NCBI GenBank assembly: GCA_002384855.1
Contig: DGBP01000069.1
Location: 36,809-100,808 of the forward strand
Direction: 5' to 3'
Length of the DNA: 64,000 bases
From: Nocardioidaceae bacterium UBA4001
GTDB lineage: Bacteria; Actinomycetota; Actinomycetes; Propionibacteriales; Nocardioidaceae
Below are positions 45,074 through 53,217 of the stretch, one piece after another (within the stretch, counting starts at the first letter, position 1; each line of letters opens with the position of its first letter). The notes below the pieces were generated by a model. It did no database searches and had not been told where the DNA came from. It worked only from the letters and a program-made list of their open reading frames with translations. A program made the translations under genes and the position numbers.

Positions 45074-46045
45074 TCAGCTGGCCTTCTTCGCGGCTGCCTT
45101 CTTCGTGGGGCTCTTCTTCGCCGGGGCCTTCTTCGCCGGGGCCTTCTTCGCGGCCGACTTCTTCTTCGCTGCGGGCTTCTTGGCCGTGTTCGAGGCGGCC
45201 TCGTCCGCGCCCTCGTCCGCGCCCTCGTCCGCGGCCTCTCCGTCCGGCTCGGCCGAGGTCTCGCCGCGGGACGACCTCGCCGACTCGACGCTGCGCTGGA
45301 GCGCCGCGAGCAGGTCCACGACCTCGCCCGCCTTCGGCTCCTCCTCGACGGCGTGCGTGACCTCGCCGCCCTCGAGCTTGGCCTGCACGAGGGCCTCGAC
45401 GGCCGACGCGTAGTCGTCTTCGTACTCTTCCGGGTCGTAGTCGCCCGCGAGCGTGTCGACGAGCATGCGCGCCATCTTCAGCTCCTGTGGCTTCGCGGCG
45501 TCCTCGGTCGCGCCGAGGTTGGCGAAGTCGGGCTTGCGGATCTCGTCGGGCCACATCATCGTCTGCATCACGATCACGTCGTCGCGCACGCGCAGCACCG
45601 CGGTGGTCATCCGGCTGCGCAGCGACACGGTGACGACCGCCATCCGGTCCGCCTCGCGGATCGCCTCTCGGAGGAGAGCGTAAGGCTTCGCGGCCGACTT
45701 GTCCGGCTCGAGGTAGTAGGACTTCTCGAGCAGGATCGGGTCGATCTGGTCGCTCGGCACGAACTTCTCGACCGAGATCTCGCGGCTGCTGCTCGAGGGG
45801 AGCTCGGCGAGGTCGTCGTCGTCGAGCACCACCATCTGGCCGTCGTCGGTCTCGTATCCCTTGGCGATGTCGGCGTACTCCACCTCCTCGCCGTCGATGC
45901 TGCAGACGCGCTTGTACTTGATGCGGCCACCGTCCTTGGCGTGCACCTGCCGGAACGAGATGTCGTGGTTCTCGGTGGCGGCGTACACCTTCACCGGCAC
46001 ACTCACCAGGCCGAACGAGACGGCACCCTTCCAGATGGCACGCAC
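45074..46045 (-). CDS. ku: Non-homologous end-joining protein Ku
   Basis: 323 residues from GTG 46045 with GGAAGGAG upstream. The core RAIWKGAVSFGLVSVPVKVYAAT and a beta-barrel DNA-clamp region reach about residue 250. The C-terminus is low complexity: an acidic stretch with ADEGADEG repeats, then a lysine tail of AKKAP-type repeats. Such basic tails help Ku bind or slide on DNA in actinobacteria. Ku holds broken ends for LigD-type ligase and polymerase, both encoded divergently at 46186. Confidence 0.95.
   Translation of the reverse strand: MRAIWKGAVSFGLVSVPVKVYAATENHDISFRQVHAKDGGRIKYKRVCSIDGEEVEYADIAKGYETDDGQMVVLDDDDLAELPSSSSREISVEKFVPSDQIDPILLEKSYYLEPDKSAAKPYALLREAIREADRMAVVTVSLRSRMTTAVLRVRDDVIVMQTMMWPDEIRKPDFANLGATEDAAKPQELKMARMLVDTLAGDYDPEEYEDDYASAVEALVQAKLEGGEVTHAVEEEPKAGEVVDLLAALQRSVESARSSRGETSAEPDGEAADEGADEGADEAASNTAKKPAAKKKSAAKKAPAKKAPAKKSPTKKAAAKKAS
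45086..45240. repeat. Short tandem repeats encoding the Ku C-terminal tail
   Basis: On the plus strand, 15-nt units close to GCCTTCTTCGCCGGG recur (encoding AKKAP on the minus strand), and TCGTCCGCGCCC-type 12-nt units repeat (encoding DEGA). These are coding repeats, likely to vary in number between strains, not a CRISPR array. Confidence 0.6.
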
Positions 46046-46185
46046 GAGGCGGCTCCTTCCCCAACAACGGTGCGACACGGCGGTTCTCGTAAGTCAGGAT
46101 GGACCCACGTGGCCGATGCTGGCTAGTCGGACGGCCGTGAGTACCCACGCAGCACGGACGGAATCATCGAGGAGAGGCTGAGCCC
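46046..46185. promoter_or_regulatory. Divergent promoter region between ku and ligase genes
   Basis: 140 nt shared by the two divergent NHEJ transcription units. A GAGGAGAG Shine-Dalgarno sits before ATG 46186. No LexA-type GAAC-N4-GTTC site or clear -35/-10 pair was recognised. Confidence 0.4.
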
Positions 46186-47115
46186 ATGCGACCGATGCTC
46201 GCGAGCCGCGGCTCGACGGTGCCGTCGGGGAGCGGCTGGGTCCACGAGGTGAAGTGGGACGGCATGCGCGTGCTCGCCGAGGTTCGCGACGGGCGGCTGA
46301 CCCTGTGGTCGCGCAACGAGAACGACGTGACGGTCAGCTATCCCGAGCTCCACGACGTGGGTGTCCTCGCCTCCCGCGACGTGCTCCTCGACGGCGAGGT
46401 CGTGGCGATGTCCGACGGCGTGCCGCGGTTCTCCGCGCTCGGTGACCGCATGCACGTCTCCAGCGCGGTCCGCGCGAGGCTGCTGGCCAGGTCGAACCCG
46501 GTGACCCTGATCGTCTTCGACGTCCTGCGTCTCGAGGGGCAGGACGTGATCGGACAGCCGTGGACGGTGCGTCGCGAGCTGCTCGAGGCGCTCGGCATCG
46601 GCAGCGCGCACTGGCAGGTGCCGCCGGCGTACGACGACGGGGCGATGCTGCTCCAGGCCACCAGGGCGCAGGACCTCGAGGGCATCGTGAGCAAGCGGCG
46701 CTCGTCGACGTACCAGCCCGGCCGCCGCAGCAAGGACTGGCTGAAGTTCCCGCACCGCCCCTCGCTGTCGTACGTCGTCGGTGGCTGGCGCCCCGAGACC
46801 GGAAGCGACACCCGGCTGGGGGCGCTGCTCGTCGGGGCGCCGGGACCGGAGGGGCTGAGCTACCGGGGTCGGGTCGGCAGCGGCATCACCGGGAAGGCGG
46901 CCGACCAGCTGCTCGAGGCGCTGGCCCCCCTGCGCGCAGACAGCTCGCCCTTCCGCGACGAGGTGCCGCGGGTCGACGCCGTCGGCACCACCTGGGTGCG
47001 ACCCGAGCTGGTCGTCGAGGTCGCCGCGCTGGGCCTGACCGGTGGCGGCCGGTTGCGGCAGCCGAGCTACCAGGGCATCCGCGTCGACCTGTCGCCCACG
47101 GACCTGAAGGAGTGA
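46186..47115 (+). CDS. ATP-dependent DNA ligase, LigD ligase-domain type
   Basis: 309 residues. Nucleotidyltransferase motif I HEVKWDGMR has the adenylation Lys at residue 23; motif III LDGEVVA, IIIa-like VFDVLRLEG, IV EGIVSKRR and V SKDWLKF follow. An OB-fold (about 205-305) completes a stand-alone ligase domain. It seals ends held by Ku. Unlike mycobacterial LigD it is not fused to polymerase or nuclease domains. The next gene overlaps by GTGA. Confidence 0.92.
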   Translation: MRPMLASRGSTVPSGSGWVHEVKWDGMRVLAEVRDGRLTLWSRNENDVTVSYPELHDVGVLASRDVLLDGEVVAMSDGVPRFSALGDRMHVSSAVRARLLARSNPVTLIVFDVLRLEGQDVIGQPWTVRRELLEALGIGSAHWQVPPAYDDGAMLLQATRAQDLEGIVSKRRSSTYQPGRRSKDWLKFPHRPSLSYVVGGWRPETGSDTRLGALLVGAPGPEGLSYRGRVGSGITGKAADQLLEALAPLRADSSPFRDEVPRVDAVGTTWVRPELVVEVAALGLTGGGRLRQPSYQGIRVDLSPTDLKE

Positions 47116-48029
47116 GCGTGCCGAACGACGAGCAGGTGACCGTCGAGGTCGACGGACGACGGCTGAGGCTGAGCAACCTCGACAAGGTGCTCTACCCGGC
47201 CACGGGCACGACCAAGGGCGAGGTGCTGCACTACTACGCCCAGGTGGCGCCGGTCCTCCTGCCGCACCTCGCCGACCGAGCCGTGACCCGGATCAGGTGG
47301 CCGAACGGGACCGCGGGGGAGAAGTTCTTCGAGAAGAACCTGCCCAACGGCGCCCCGGACTGGCTCCGGTCGGTCCGGGTCTCCTCGACCGGGTCGCGCG
47401 GAGGTGGCGACGTCATCGACTACCCGGTCGTCGAGGACCTCGCCGGGCTGACCTACCTGGCGAACCTGGCCGCGCTCGAGCTGCACGTCCACCAGTGGAG
47501 GCTCGGCCGGAACAACCAGCCGAGGAACCCCGACCGTCTCGTCATCGACCTCGATCCCGGCGATCCCGCGGGCCTGCACGAGTGCGCCCAGGTGGCGCTC
47601 CTCGTGCGGGACAGGCTCGGGGACATGGGGCTGCCGACCGCCCCGGTCACGAGCGGGAGCAAGGGCCTGCACCTGTACGCCGCCCTCCCCGGACAGCTCA
47701 GCTCCGACGAGGTGCGCGACCTGGCCAAGAAGGTGGCCCAGGAGCTGGCGAGGTCACACCCCGACCTGGTGCTGTGGCAGATGACGAAGGCGATCCGGGG
47801 CGGGAAGGTCTTCCTCGACTGGAGCCAGAACACCGGCACGAAGACCACGATCAGCCCCTACTCGCTGCGTGGGGGCGAGGCGCCGTACGTCGCCGCCCCT
47901 CGTACCTGGGAGGAGGTGGAGGAGGGGGCTGCGCACCCGGGCAGCCTCCGGCACCTCCGGATGGAGGAGGTCCTGGACCGGGTGGACCACCTCGGGGACG
48001 TCTTCGGCGACCTGCTGCACAGTCGTTGA
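47112..48029 (+). CDS. LigD polymerase-domain protein (NHEJ primase-polymerase)
   Basis: 305 residues, GTG overlapping the ligase stop. It is an archaeo-eukaryotic primase-type polymerase: LSNLDKVLYPATGTTKGEVLHYY at the start, FFEKNLPNGAPDW, catalytic DLDPGD near residue 146, SGSKGLHLY, and third acidic FLDWSQN near 236. It adds nucleotides or ribonucleotides to broken ends before ligation. No phosphoesterase domain is fused or adjacent. Confidence 0.92.
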   Translation: MSVPNDEQVTVEVDGRRLRLSNLDKVLYPATGTTKGEVLHYYAQVAPVLLPHLADRAVTRIRWPNGTAGEKFFEKNLPNGAPDWLRSVRVSSTGSRGGGDVIDYPVVEDLAGLTYLANLAALELHVHQWRLGRNNQPRNPDRLVIDLDPGDPAGLHECAQVALLVRDRLGDMGLPTAPVTSGSKGLHLYAALPGQLSSDEVRDLAKKVAQELARSHPDLVLWQMTKAIRGGKVFLDWSQNTGTKTTISPYSLRGGEAPYVAAPRTWEEVEEGAAHPGSLRHLRMEEVLDRVDHLGDVFGDLLHSR

Positions 48030-48036
48030 GGGGTGC

Positions 48037-49029
48037 TCAGGCCTGCGAGGCGAGGCGCTCCCCGTCGGCAGCCGTGACGGGGCCCTCCGCGGCGTCGGTG
48101 CGCGCGGCGACCGCCTTGGCGAGCTTGAGCAGCTCCGCGCGGTCGTCGATCTCGAGCTTGGCCCGGATGTTGTGGACGTGGTTGCGCACCGTGCTCTGTG
48201 AGATGAACAGCGAGCTCGCGATCTTGGTGTAGGTGGCTCCCCGGCCGAGGAGGAGCAGCACCTCGACCTCGCGCTCGGTGAGCCGCACCGAGGGAGGTGT
48301 CTCGAGCTTCAGGGAGAGACAGGCGGCGAGGGTGTCGAGGCGTTCGTCGCCGGTGAGAGCGGCCGCGGGCATGAGGGGGGCCGGAAGCTGCTCCACGTCG
48401 GTGGCGCCGCGGGCGGCCTCGGTCCTCCCGGCGAGGGGCGCCGGAGGCAGCGTACCCCGTTCGGGGGACAGGCCCTCCGGGCCGGTCCGTGGGTCGGCGA
48501 GGGACGCGGCCCGGGCCCGGGACTCGGCCGCGAGCACCAGGACCACGGTCGCCATGAGCGCCCAGGCCAGCAGCAGCGGCGGGCGGACCAGACCCTCGCC
48601 GACGGTCACCCGGGTGAACACGATCCGGCCGGCGACGAGGCCGACGAAGGTCAGTGCACCCCCGACCACGCCGACGGTGCCGTAGCGGACCGCGAGGCGG
48701 TAGACGAGGAGCGGGAGCCCTGCCACGGGGGTGGCGACGGGGTCGCTCAGGAAGGAGACGTACACCGTCATGGCCAGCACGATGTCGAACCAGTGGGACC
48801 AGGTCGCCAGGCGGGTGACCTGGTCGTCGTCGAGCCCGCTGCGCAGGGCTACCGCCATCAGCACCGACCAGCCGACCGCCGTGACGACGCCGGCGACGGC
48901 CAGCCAGGAGGCGAGCGGGTCGAACTGCAGCGTCATCGCCAGCAGGAGGAGTCCGACGGCGAGACGGAGCACACAGGCGACGCGCTCGGTGCTCACCACC
49001 GAGGCCATGGTGGGGCGGTCGATCTTCAC
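48037..49029 (-). CDS. Membrane-integrated LuxR-type transcriptional regulator
   Basis: 330 residues, GTG start. Five or six hydrophobic helices cover residues 15-175, then a Pro/Gly-rich linker, then a GerE/LuxR helix-turn-helix near 255-310: LTEREVEVLLLLGRGATYTKIASSLFISQSTVRNHVHNIRAKL. There is no receiver domain, so it would sense through its membrane part as a one-component regulator. It is divergent from the exported metallophosphatase across a 140-bp gap, which suggests it controls that gene or itself. Confidence 0.85.
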   Translation of the reverse strand: MKIDRPTMASVVSTERVACVLRLAVGLLLLAMTLQFDPLASWLAVAGVVTAVGWSVLMAVALRSGLDDDQVTRLATWSHWFDIVLAMTVYVSFLSDPVATPVAGLPLLVYRLAVRYGTVGVVGGALTFVGLVAGRIVFTRVTVGEGLVRPPLLLAWALMATVVLVLAAESRARAASLADPRTGPEGLSPERGTLPPAPLAGRTEAARGATDVEQLPAPLMPAAALTGDERLDTLAACLSLKLETPPSVRLTEREVEVLLLLGRGATYTKIASSLFISQSTVRNHVHNIRAKLEIDDRAELLKLAKAVAARTDAAEGPVTAADGERLASQA

Positions 49030-49169
49030 AGGGGTCCCTCCTCGCTGTCCACGGGCGCGTGTAGACAGATGTTCATGCAGTTTCCGCGCAAAACGGCGTT
49101 TCGTCTATGGCTTCTGGACGCAGGTACAGGGCTTCCTGGAGTGGTCCCCGTCACATGAGGAGTCCCTGT
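49030..49169. promoter_or_regulatory. Divergent promoter region between membrane LuxR gene and exported metallophosphatase gene
   Basis: 140 nt. It contains the small palindrome AAACG-G-CGTTT at 49091-49101, a candidate operator for the membrane LuxR regulator, and the GAGGAG Shine-Dalgarno of the plus-strand gene at about 49158-49163. No clear -35/-10 pair seen. Confidence 0.35.
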
Positions 49170-50927
49170 ATGCACCACGAAGCACACCACGAGTCGACCG
49201 AGTCCGCCACCTCGAGGCCGAGCCGGCGCGGAGTCCTGCGTGCTCTCGGAGCGGGAGGTCTCGCCATCGGGCTGGCACCGCTCGTCGCCTCGAGCGCTTC
49301 CGGTGTCGGGGCCGCCTCGCTCCATCAGAGCCGGGCGGTGCGCAACGGCAGCGCCAGGCTGCTCACGATCCTCGAGACCGCCGACATCCACGGCCAGCTC
49401 GAGACCCACGACGAGTTCTTCTGGGAGAACGGCGGGCCGGCCTATCGTCGTGCAGGCGGCATGGCCCGGATCCAGACGCTCGTCGACCGGGTGCGGGCCG
49501 AGAACCCCCAGGGGACCGTTCTCGTCGACGGCGGCGACTGCTTCCAGGGCAGCGGCTGGGTGGCGCTCAGCGAGGGCGCGGCCATGGGCCCGGTCATGAG
49601 GCAGCTGAAGTACGACGCCGTCATCCCCGGCAACTGGGAGGTCGTGTACGGCAAGCAGCAGCTGCTCGACGTCATGGGCGACTACGGGGCCCCGGTCGTG
49701 TCGACCAACATGTTCCACGACGAGGGCGGTGCGCCAGGGGCCTACCTCTTCAAGCCGGTGCACGTGCGTGTCTTCAACGGCGTCCGGGTCGGGTTCCTCT
49801 CCTACAACGACCCCATGGTGCCGGTCCGGCAGGACCCGACCTACAGCGAGGGCATCAAGTTCACCTTCCCGGAGGCGAACGCCGCGGAGTGGATCCGCCA
49901 CCTCCGCGAGGAGCGCGGCTGCGACCTCGTCCTCGCGATCACGCACATGGGCATCGCCCAGCAGGTGGACCTCGCGAGCCGCGACTACATGCAGGGCGTC
50001 GACTACATCCTCGGCGCCGACACCCACGAGCGGATCCACACACCCATCGAGGGCACGCACGCCAAGGTCACCGAGCCGGGGGCCTTCGGCTCCTTCGTCG
50101 GCCGGCTCGACCTCGTCGTCGAGAAGGGCCAGGTCAAGGAGGCCGCCTACGACCTGATGGAGGTCGGCGAGGCGGAGTACGACGAGGACCGCAAGATGCG
50201 GACGGTCGTCGACCAGGTCCAGGCGCCGTACAAGGCGGAGCTCTCCCAGGTCCTGGGCACCACGGCGACGCCGCTGCTGCGGTACTACATCATGGAGACG
50301 CCGATGGACAACCTCATCACCGACGCGCTCTTCGAGTCGACGTCGGAAGAGCTGGCCAAGACCGGGCGGTCCGTCGACGTGGCGCTGTCCAACGGCTTCC
50401 GGTTCTGCCCACCTCTGGTGCCCGAGCAGGGCGGTACGGCCGACGTCACGCGGGAGTACCTCTGGAGCATGCTCCCGGTGAACGCAGGTGCCCGCGTCGC
50501 GACCGTCCCCGGCTCGCTGCTGAAGGGCTGGATGGAGAAGGAGCTCAACAACGTCTTCGCCAAGGACCCGCTGCAGCGCTTCGGCGGCTGGGTGGTCCGG
50601 ATGAGCGGGCTGGAGGTCAACTTCACCGCCGGCGCCGACATGGGCAAGCGAGTCAACAGCATGAGGATCGGCGGCGAGGAGGTCGACCCGACCCGCGACT
50701 ACACCTTCGTGGCCTGCGAGCGGGCCGGCGACCCGGCGGACGTGCTGTGCCGGATCAAGGGCGTGCGGGACCGCGAGGACCTCTCCTTCACGCTGCACGA
50801 CGCGGTTGAGCGCTACCTCGGAAAGCACTCGCCCGTGTCGCCGCAGCAGGAGGGCCGGGTCACGGCCACCGACCTGCCGCCGACCGTGCTCGGTCAGCTG
50901 CCGGGGACGAACTACCAGTTCCGCTGA
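49170..50927 (+). CDS. Tat-exported metallophosphatase (5'-nucleotidase/SoxB-like)
   Basis: 585 residues from ATG 49170, fixed by GAGGAG 7 nt upstream. A twin-arginine signal SRRGVLRALGAGG precedes a hydrophobic stretch, so it folds before export. The calcineurin-like metal site is present: ETADIHGQ, GGDCFQGS, then GNWE where 5'-nucleotidases have GNHE, ITHMGI and GADTHER. The C-terminal 5'-nucleotidase domain (about 350-560) contains SNGFRF. GNWE recalls SoxB (GHWE), so the substrate may not be a nucleotide. The hairpin terminator follows 20 nt after the stop. Confidence 0.88.
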   Translation: MHHEAHHESTESATSRPSRRGVLRALGAGGLAIGLAPLVASSASGVGAASLHQSRAVRNGSARLLTILETADIHGQLETHDEFFWENGGPAYRRAGGMARIQTLVDRVRAENPQGTVLVDGGDCFQGSGWVALSEGAAMGPVMRQLKYDAVIPGNWEVVYGKQQLLDVMGDYGAPVVSTNMFHDEGGAPGAYLFKPVHVRVFNGVRVGFLSYNDPMVPVRQDPTYSEGIKFTFPEANAAEWIRHLREERGCDLVLAITHMGIAQQVDLASRDYMQGVDYILGADTHERIHTPIEGTHAKVTEPGAFGSFVGRLDLVVEKGQVKEAAYDLMEVGEAEYDEDRKMRTVVDQVQAPYKAELSQVLGTTATPLLRYYIMETPMDNLITDALFESTSEELAKTGRSVDVALSNGFRFCPPLVPEQGGTADVTREYLWSMLPVNAGARVATVPGSLLKGWMEKELNNVFAKDPLQRFGGWVVRMSGLEVNFTAGADMGKRVNSMRIGGEEVDPTRDYTFVACERAGDPADVLCRIKGVRDREDLSFTLHDAVERYLGKHSPVSPQQEGRVTATDLPPTVLGQLPGTNYQFR

Positions 50928-50946
50928 GCTGACGGGGGTCCATGAC

Positions 50947-50978
50947 AGGTCCCGCCGCCCCACGGGGTGGCGGGACCT
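50947..50978 (+). terminator. Strong hairpin terminator after the exported metallophosphatase gene
   Basis: AGGTCCCGCC pairs with GGCGGGACCT, and the inner GCCCC pairs with GGGGT, giving about 14 bp with a tiny loop. It lies 20 nt after the stop at 50927 and isolates this gene from the Tad cluster. Confidence 0.75.
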
Positions 50979-51110
50979 CGTCGTGCACGGGTCCCGGAGG
51001 CAGCCATCGAGAGGGCTTTCTCCACAAAAGGGTGAAATGGGACTAGTCCGGTCGGGCCATCGTGGGCCAGACTCCCCCACGACAGATCCGGGACCCGGGG
51101 GACCGAAACC

Positions 51111-52364
51111 ATGACCGTGACGCTGGCTGAGAACTACGACGACCTCGTCGAGACGCTCGACGGTCAGCTGCGGGCGCTGGTGCGCCGTGACGGTGTCGAC
51201 CCGCAGCATGAGGTGGAGCTGGTCCGGGGGATGGCGGTGCGGGTGGTCGCCGAGCACAACCAGCGCAGCCTCACCGGCTCGGTGGCCCCCATCACCGACG
51301 ACGAGGCGGTCGTCGAGGAGCTCGTCGCGCGGATCGCCGGCTTCGGTCCGTTGCAGCGCTACCTCGACGACCCGGAGGTCGAGGAGATCTGGATCAACGA
51401 CCCGAGCCGGGTGTTCGTCGCCAAGGCGGGGCGGCACGAGCTCACCAGCACGATCCTGGACCGCGCGCAGGTCGCCGAGCTCGTCGAGCGGATGCTCAAG
51501 TCGAGCGGGCGTCGGATCGACGTCTCCCAGCCCTTCGTCGACGCGATGCTTCCCGAGGGGCATCGGCTCCACGTCGTCCTGGAGGGAATCTCTCGCGGCT
51601 TCAGCGCGGTCAACATCCGCAAGTTCGTGGTGCGTGCCGCCCATCTGCACGACCTCGTCGCGCTGGACAGCCTCACCGACCAGGCGGCCCGCTTCCTCGA
51701 CGCCTCGGTTCGGGCGGGTCTCAACATCGTGATCGCCGGCGGGACCCAGGCCGGCAAGACCACCTTCCTGAACTGCCTGGCCGCGAGCATCCCGGGCGAG
51801 GAACGCGTCATCTCCGCGGAGGAGGTCTACGAGCTGCGGTTCAACCACCCGGACTGGGTGGCCCTCCAGACCCGGCAGCTCGGTCTCGAGGGCACCGGCG
51901 AGGTGCGGCTGCGCGACCTGGTGAAGGAGAGCCTCCGGATGCGGCCGTCACGGATCATCGTCGGCGAGGTCCGTGCGGAGGAGTGCCTGGACCTGCTGCT
52001 GGCGCTCAACGCCGGCTTGCCGGGGATGGCCTCGCTCCACGCGAACAGCGCTCGGGAGGCGCTGGTGAAGATGTGCACCCTGCCCCTCCTCGCGGGGGAG
52101 AACATCGGCGCCCGGTTCGTCGTGCCGACCGTCGCCGCCTCCGTCGACCTGGTCGTGCACCTCGGGATGGACCCCCACGGTGTTCGTAGGGTCAACGAGA
52201 TCGTGGCCGTCCCGGGGCGGGCGGAGAACGACACGATCGAGACGGAGACCATCTTCGCGCGCGAAGGTGGCCAGCTCAGGCGGGCGACCGGGATGCCACC
52301 GCGCCTCGACCGGTTCGTCCGGCTCGGCGTCGACGTGCACGCTCTGCTGAACGGAGCGGGCTGA
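51111..52364 (+). CDS. CpaF/TadA family secretion ATPase
   Basis: 417 residues. It powers assembly of Flp/Tad pili at the cytoplasmic membrane. Type II/IV secretion ATPase features: N-terminal helical domain, GFGPLQRYLDDPEVEEIWINDPSRVFV, Walker A GGTQAGKTT near residue 209-217, Asp box, RPSRIIVGEVRAEECLDLLLALNAG with Walker B, and SLHANSAREAL His box. It is first of at least seven Tad genes on this strand. The 183-nt gap upstream contains a terminator; no strong promoter was recognised. Confidence 0.93.
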   Translation: MTVTLAENYDDLVETLDGQLRALVRRDGVDPQHEVELVRGMAVRVVAEHNQRSLTGSVAPITDDEAVVEELVARIAGFGPLQRYLDDPEVEEIWINDPSRVFVAKAGRHELTSTILDRAQVAELVERMLKSSGRRIDVSQPFVDAMLPEGHRLHVVLEGISRGFSAVNIRKFVVRAAHLHDLVALDSLTDQAARFLDASVRAGLNIVIAGGTQAGKTTFLNCLAASIPGEERVISAEEVYELRFNHPDWVALQTRQLGLEGTGEVRLRDLVKESLRMRPSRIIVGEVRAEECLDLLLALNAGLPGMASLHANSAREALVKMCTLPLLAGENIGARFVVPTVAASVDLVVHLGMDPHGVRRVNEIVAVPGRAENDTIETETIFAREGGQLRRATGMPPRLDRFVRLGVDVHALLNGAG

Positions 52365-52365
52365 C

Positions 52366-53217
52366 ATGGGCGTCGTGCTCGGGCTGGGGGTCGGGATCGG
52401 TCTGGTCCTCGTCTACGCGGCGTTCGTCTTCCCGCGCACGGCGTCGCGGCCACGCACGACCTCCGATCTGGAGCATCTGCTGCGGAGGGCCGGGGTCTCG
52501 GGCACCTCGCCGACCGGTGTGCTGGTGCTCTCTGTCGCCGCCGCGGTCAGCGCCGGCCTCGCCGTGCACGTCGTCTCCCGCACGGCCCCGGTCAGCCTGG
52601 CCTTCGCCGTCCTGGCCGGCTACCTCCCGATAACAGTGCTCAAAGGACGGGCGCGTCGTCGGCAGCGGGACCTGGCCGAGGTGTGGCCCGAGGCCGTGGA
52701 CAACCTCGCCTCGGCCGTGCGCGCCGGGATGTCCCTGCCCGAGGCGCTCGCGCAGCTGTCCGTTCGTGGTCCGGAGCCTCTCCGCCCTGACTTCGCCGCC
52801 TTCGCCGTCGACTATCAGGTGACCGGACGGTTCGCCGACTCCCTGGACCAGCTCAAGGAGCGCTTGGCAGACCCCGTCGGTGACCGGGTGGTCGAGGGCC
52901 TGCGGGTGGCCCGGGAGGTGGGTGGAGGTGACCTCGGCAGGCTGCTGAGGAGCCTCTCCGGGTTCCTGCGTGAGGACCTCCACACGCGCGCGGAGCTGGA
53001 GTCGCGTCAGGCATGGGCGGTCAACGGTGCCCGCCTCGCGGTCGCAGCGCCGTGGCTGGTGCTGCTCATGCTGTCCTTCCAGCGAGAGGTGGTAGGCCGG
53101 TATGCCTCGCCGGCCGGGATCGTCGTCCTCGTGGGGGGCGGTGCGTGTTGCCTCCTGGCCTACCGCCTGATGATCCGTGTCGGGCGGTTGCCGCAGGAGG
53201 ATCGGATCCTGTCGTGA
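52366..53217 (+). CDS. TadB-like pilus assembly membrane protein
   Basis: 283 residues. Membrane segments at the N-terminus (about 1-20), 45-85 and the C-terminus (about 220-275) flank a T2SSF domain: LAEVWPEAVDNLASAVRAGMSLPEALAQLS and GDRVVEGLRVAREVGGGDLGRLLRSLSGFLRED. It forms the inner-membrane platform with TadC. It starts 1 nt after cpaF. Confidence 0.88.
   Translation: MGVVLGLGVGIGLVLVYAAFVFPRTASRPRTTSDLEHLLRRAGVSGTSPTGVLVLSVAAAVSAGLAVHVVSRTAPVSLAFAVLAGYLPITVLKGRARRRQRDLAEVWPEAVDNLASAVRAGMSLPEALAQLSVRGPEPLRPDFAAFAVDYQVTGRFADSLDQLKERLADPVGDRVVEGLRVAREVGGGDLGRLLRSLSGFLREDLHTRAELESRQAWAVNGARLAVAAPWLVLLMLSFQREVVGRYASPAGIVVLVGGGACCLLAYRLMIRVGRLPQEDRILS

Noticed and set aside
45086..45240. 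Possible CRISPR or satellite repeat
   Set aside because: The units are in-frame codons of the Ku tail (AKKAP, DEGA), unevenly spaced and without spacers.
46046..46185. LexA (SOS) box controlling the NHEJ genes
   Set aside because: No GAAC-N4-GTTC or close variant was found between ku and the ligase gene.
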